A stretch of DNA of 5,758 bases from Gammaproteobacteria bacterium (GTDB lineage Bacteria; Pseudomonadota; Gammaproteobacteria; SZUA-140): the NCBI GenBank assembly GCA_003230195.1, contig QIHH01000078.1:1-5758 (forward strand), read 5' to 3'. Of the stretch, positions 5,232 to 5,758 are shown piece by piece. The notes below the pieces were generated by a model. The model had not been told where the DNA came from, did no database searches, and saw only the letters and a list, made by a program, of their open reading frames with translations. Both the position numbers and the translations under genes were made by a program. Each line of letters opens with the position of its first letter. Positions within the stretch are counted from its first letter, which is position 1.

Positions 5232-5758
5232 TTAATTTGAAGCGGCGCATAGTGGCAGGCTTTCATCTGGAGGTGATATACGACGAGGAAGATTTTCTCC
5301 AATCCACTTAACGAGAGGAGTCCACTCAATTCGCTCGTTCGTGACCAATGAGGCTTCCATTTCATGGATCCCAATACCTGTCGCTGAGGCTTCAATGTAA
5401 CTCTCGCTATCGCTAAGTGCTGTTAAAAAAGGGATGTCGAGTGACTCAAGAAATTGTTCCAGTGGCTTGTAGATAGGAGAACCCTGTCTAACTCGATTGG
5501 CAATGACGCAGATGGGGATACCTCTGGCGCGTGTTTTAATGATGAGCATGAGTTCTCGTATAAATGCTGATGTCGCATGAATGTCTATCGCAGACGGTGC
5601 AACTGGTATGATAATCATGTCGGCACGATCAACGGCTTCACGTAGCAGATCCCTGCTAATACCAGCAGGTGTGTCGATGATGACGCGTTCAGTATCTGCG
5701 GGTGTTTTTAGTTGAAAAGCGCGGGTTATCCCTGTTCGTTTGTGACTAGCATCAATGA
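5232..5758 (-). CDS. ParA/MinD-like ATPase, C-terminal part (5' end outside window)
   Basis: On the minus strand the frame is open from the right edge, giving 174 visible residues; the ATG at 5618 is internal. Members of this deviant-Walker ATPase family position plasmids, chromosomes, cell-division sites or large protein complexes by ATP-dependent dimerisation on DNA or membrane. Visible motifs, in fragment numbering: the switch II/Walker B strand VIIDTPAG at 25-32, then ADMIIIPVAPSAIDI (about 45-59), which matches the ParA strand-loop-helix with PV.PS, then the CVIANRVR strand near 83-90, where the base-binding Asn of the family sits. The P-loop with the signature lysine lies beyond the window. 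The C-terminal tail is short (PPDESLPLCAASN) and shows no MinD-type amphipathic helix, so membrane targeting looks unlikely. No ParB follows downstream. I believe it belongs to a gammaproteobacterial orphan ParA group, but its cargo is unknown. Confidence 0.88.
   Translation of the reverse strand, partial: IDASHKRTGITRAFQLKTPADTERVIIDTPAGISRDLLREAVDRADMIIIPVAPSAIDIHATSAFIRELMLIIKTRARGIPICVIANRVRQGSPIYKPLEQFLESLDIPFLTALSDSESYIEASATGIGIHEMEASLVTNERIEWTPLVKWIGENLPRRISPPDESLPLCAASN

Overview
The window reads as a stretch of a mid-GC (roughly 45-50 %) gammaproteobacterial chromosome, probably from an environmental species. The evidence is the overall protein character, an E. coli-like consensus promoter, a classical intrinsic terminator, a Lys/Ala-rich histone H1-like protein of the AlgP type, and a MinD/ParA-like ATPase of a kind I associate with gammaproteobacteria. 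The genus cannot be fixed from the sequence alone.

Layout: (1) 1-2451 is the 3' end of a peptide/nickel-family ABC importer operon. It holds the tail of one ATP-binding subunit and, 6 bases later, a complete fused double-ATPase subunit with two nucleotide-binding domains (NBDs). (2) 2452-2815 is an AT-rich non-coding gap. It carries an 8+8 dyad, a near-consensus sigma70 promoter, and a 13-bp perfect inverted repeat placed exactly where the transcript should start. (3) 2816-3409 encodes a 197-residue Lys/Ala-rich histone-like protein, closed by a strong terminator at 3432-3471. (4) 3558-4379 encodes a family 2 glycosyltransferase. (5) 4380-4651 is non-coding. (6) 4652-5098 encodes a small protein with an N-terminal zinc ribbon and one membrane segment, family not recognised. 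(7) 5232-5758, on the minus strand, is the C-terminal part of a ParA/MinD-like ATPase that runs off the right edge and converges on the zinc-ribbon gene.

The two ABC genes surely work together or derive from one importer operon: the ATPases power uptake, and the permeases and binding protein would lie left of the window. The other four genes look like independent units with their own signals; nothing shows that they form one system. The most unusual items are the long 5' stem-loop on the histone-like mRNA, the three-NBD arrangement with a non-proline Walker B in the lone NBD, identically spaced cysteine clusters after both NBDs of the fused ATPase, and the unrecognised zinc-ribbon membrane protein. 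I saw no CRISPR array, insertion sequence, tRNA or rRNA.
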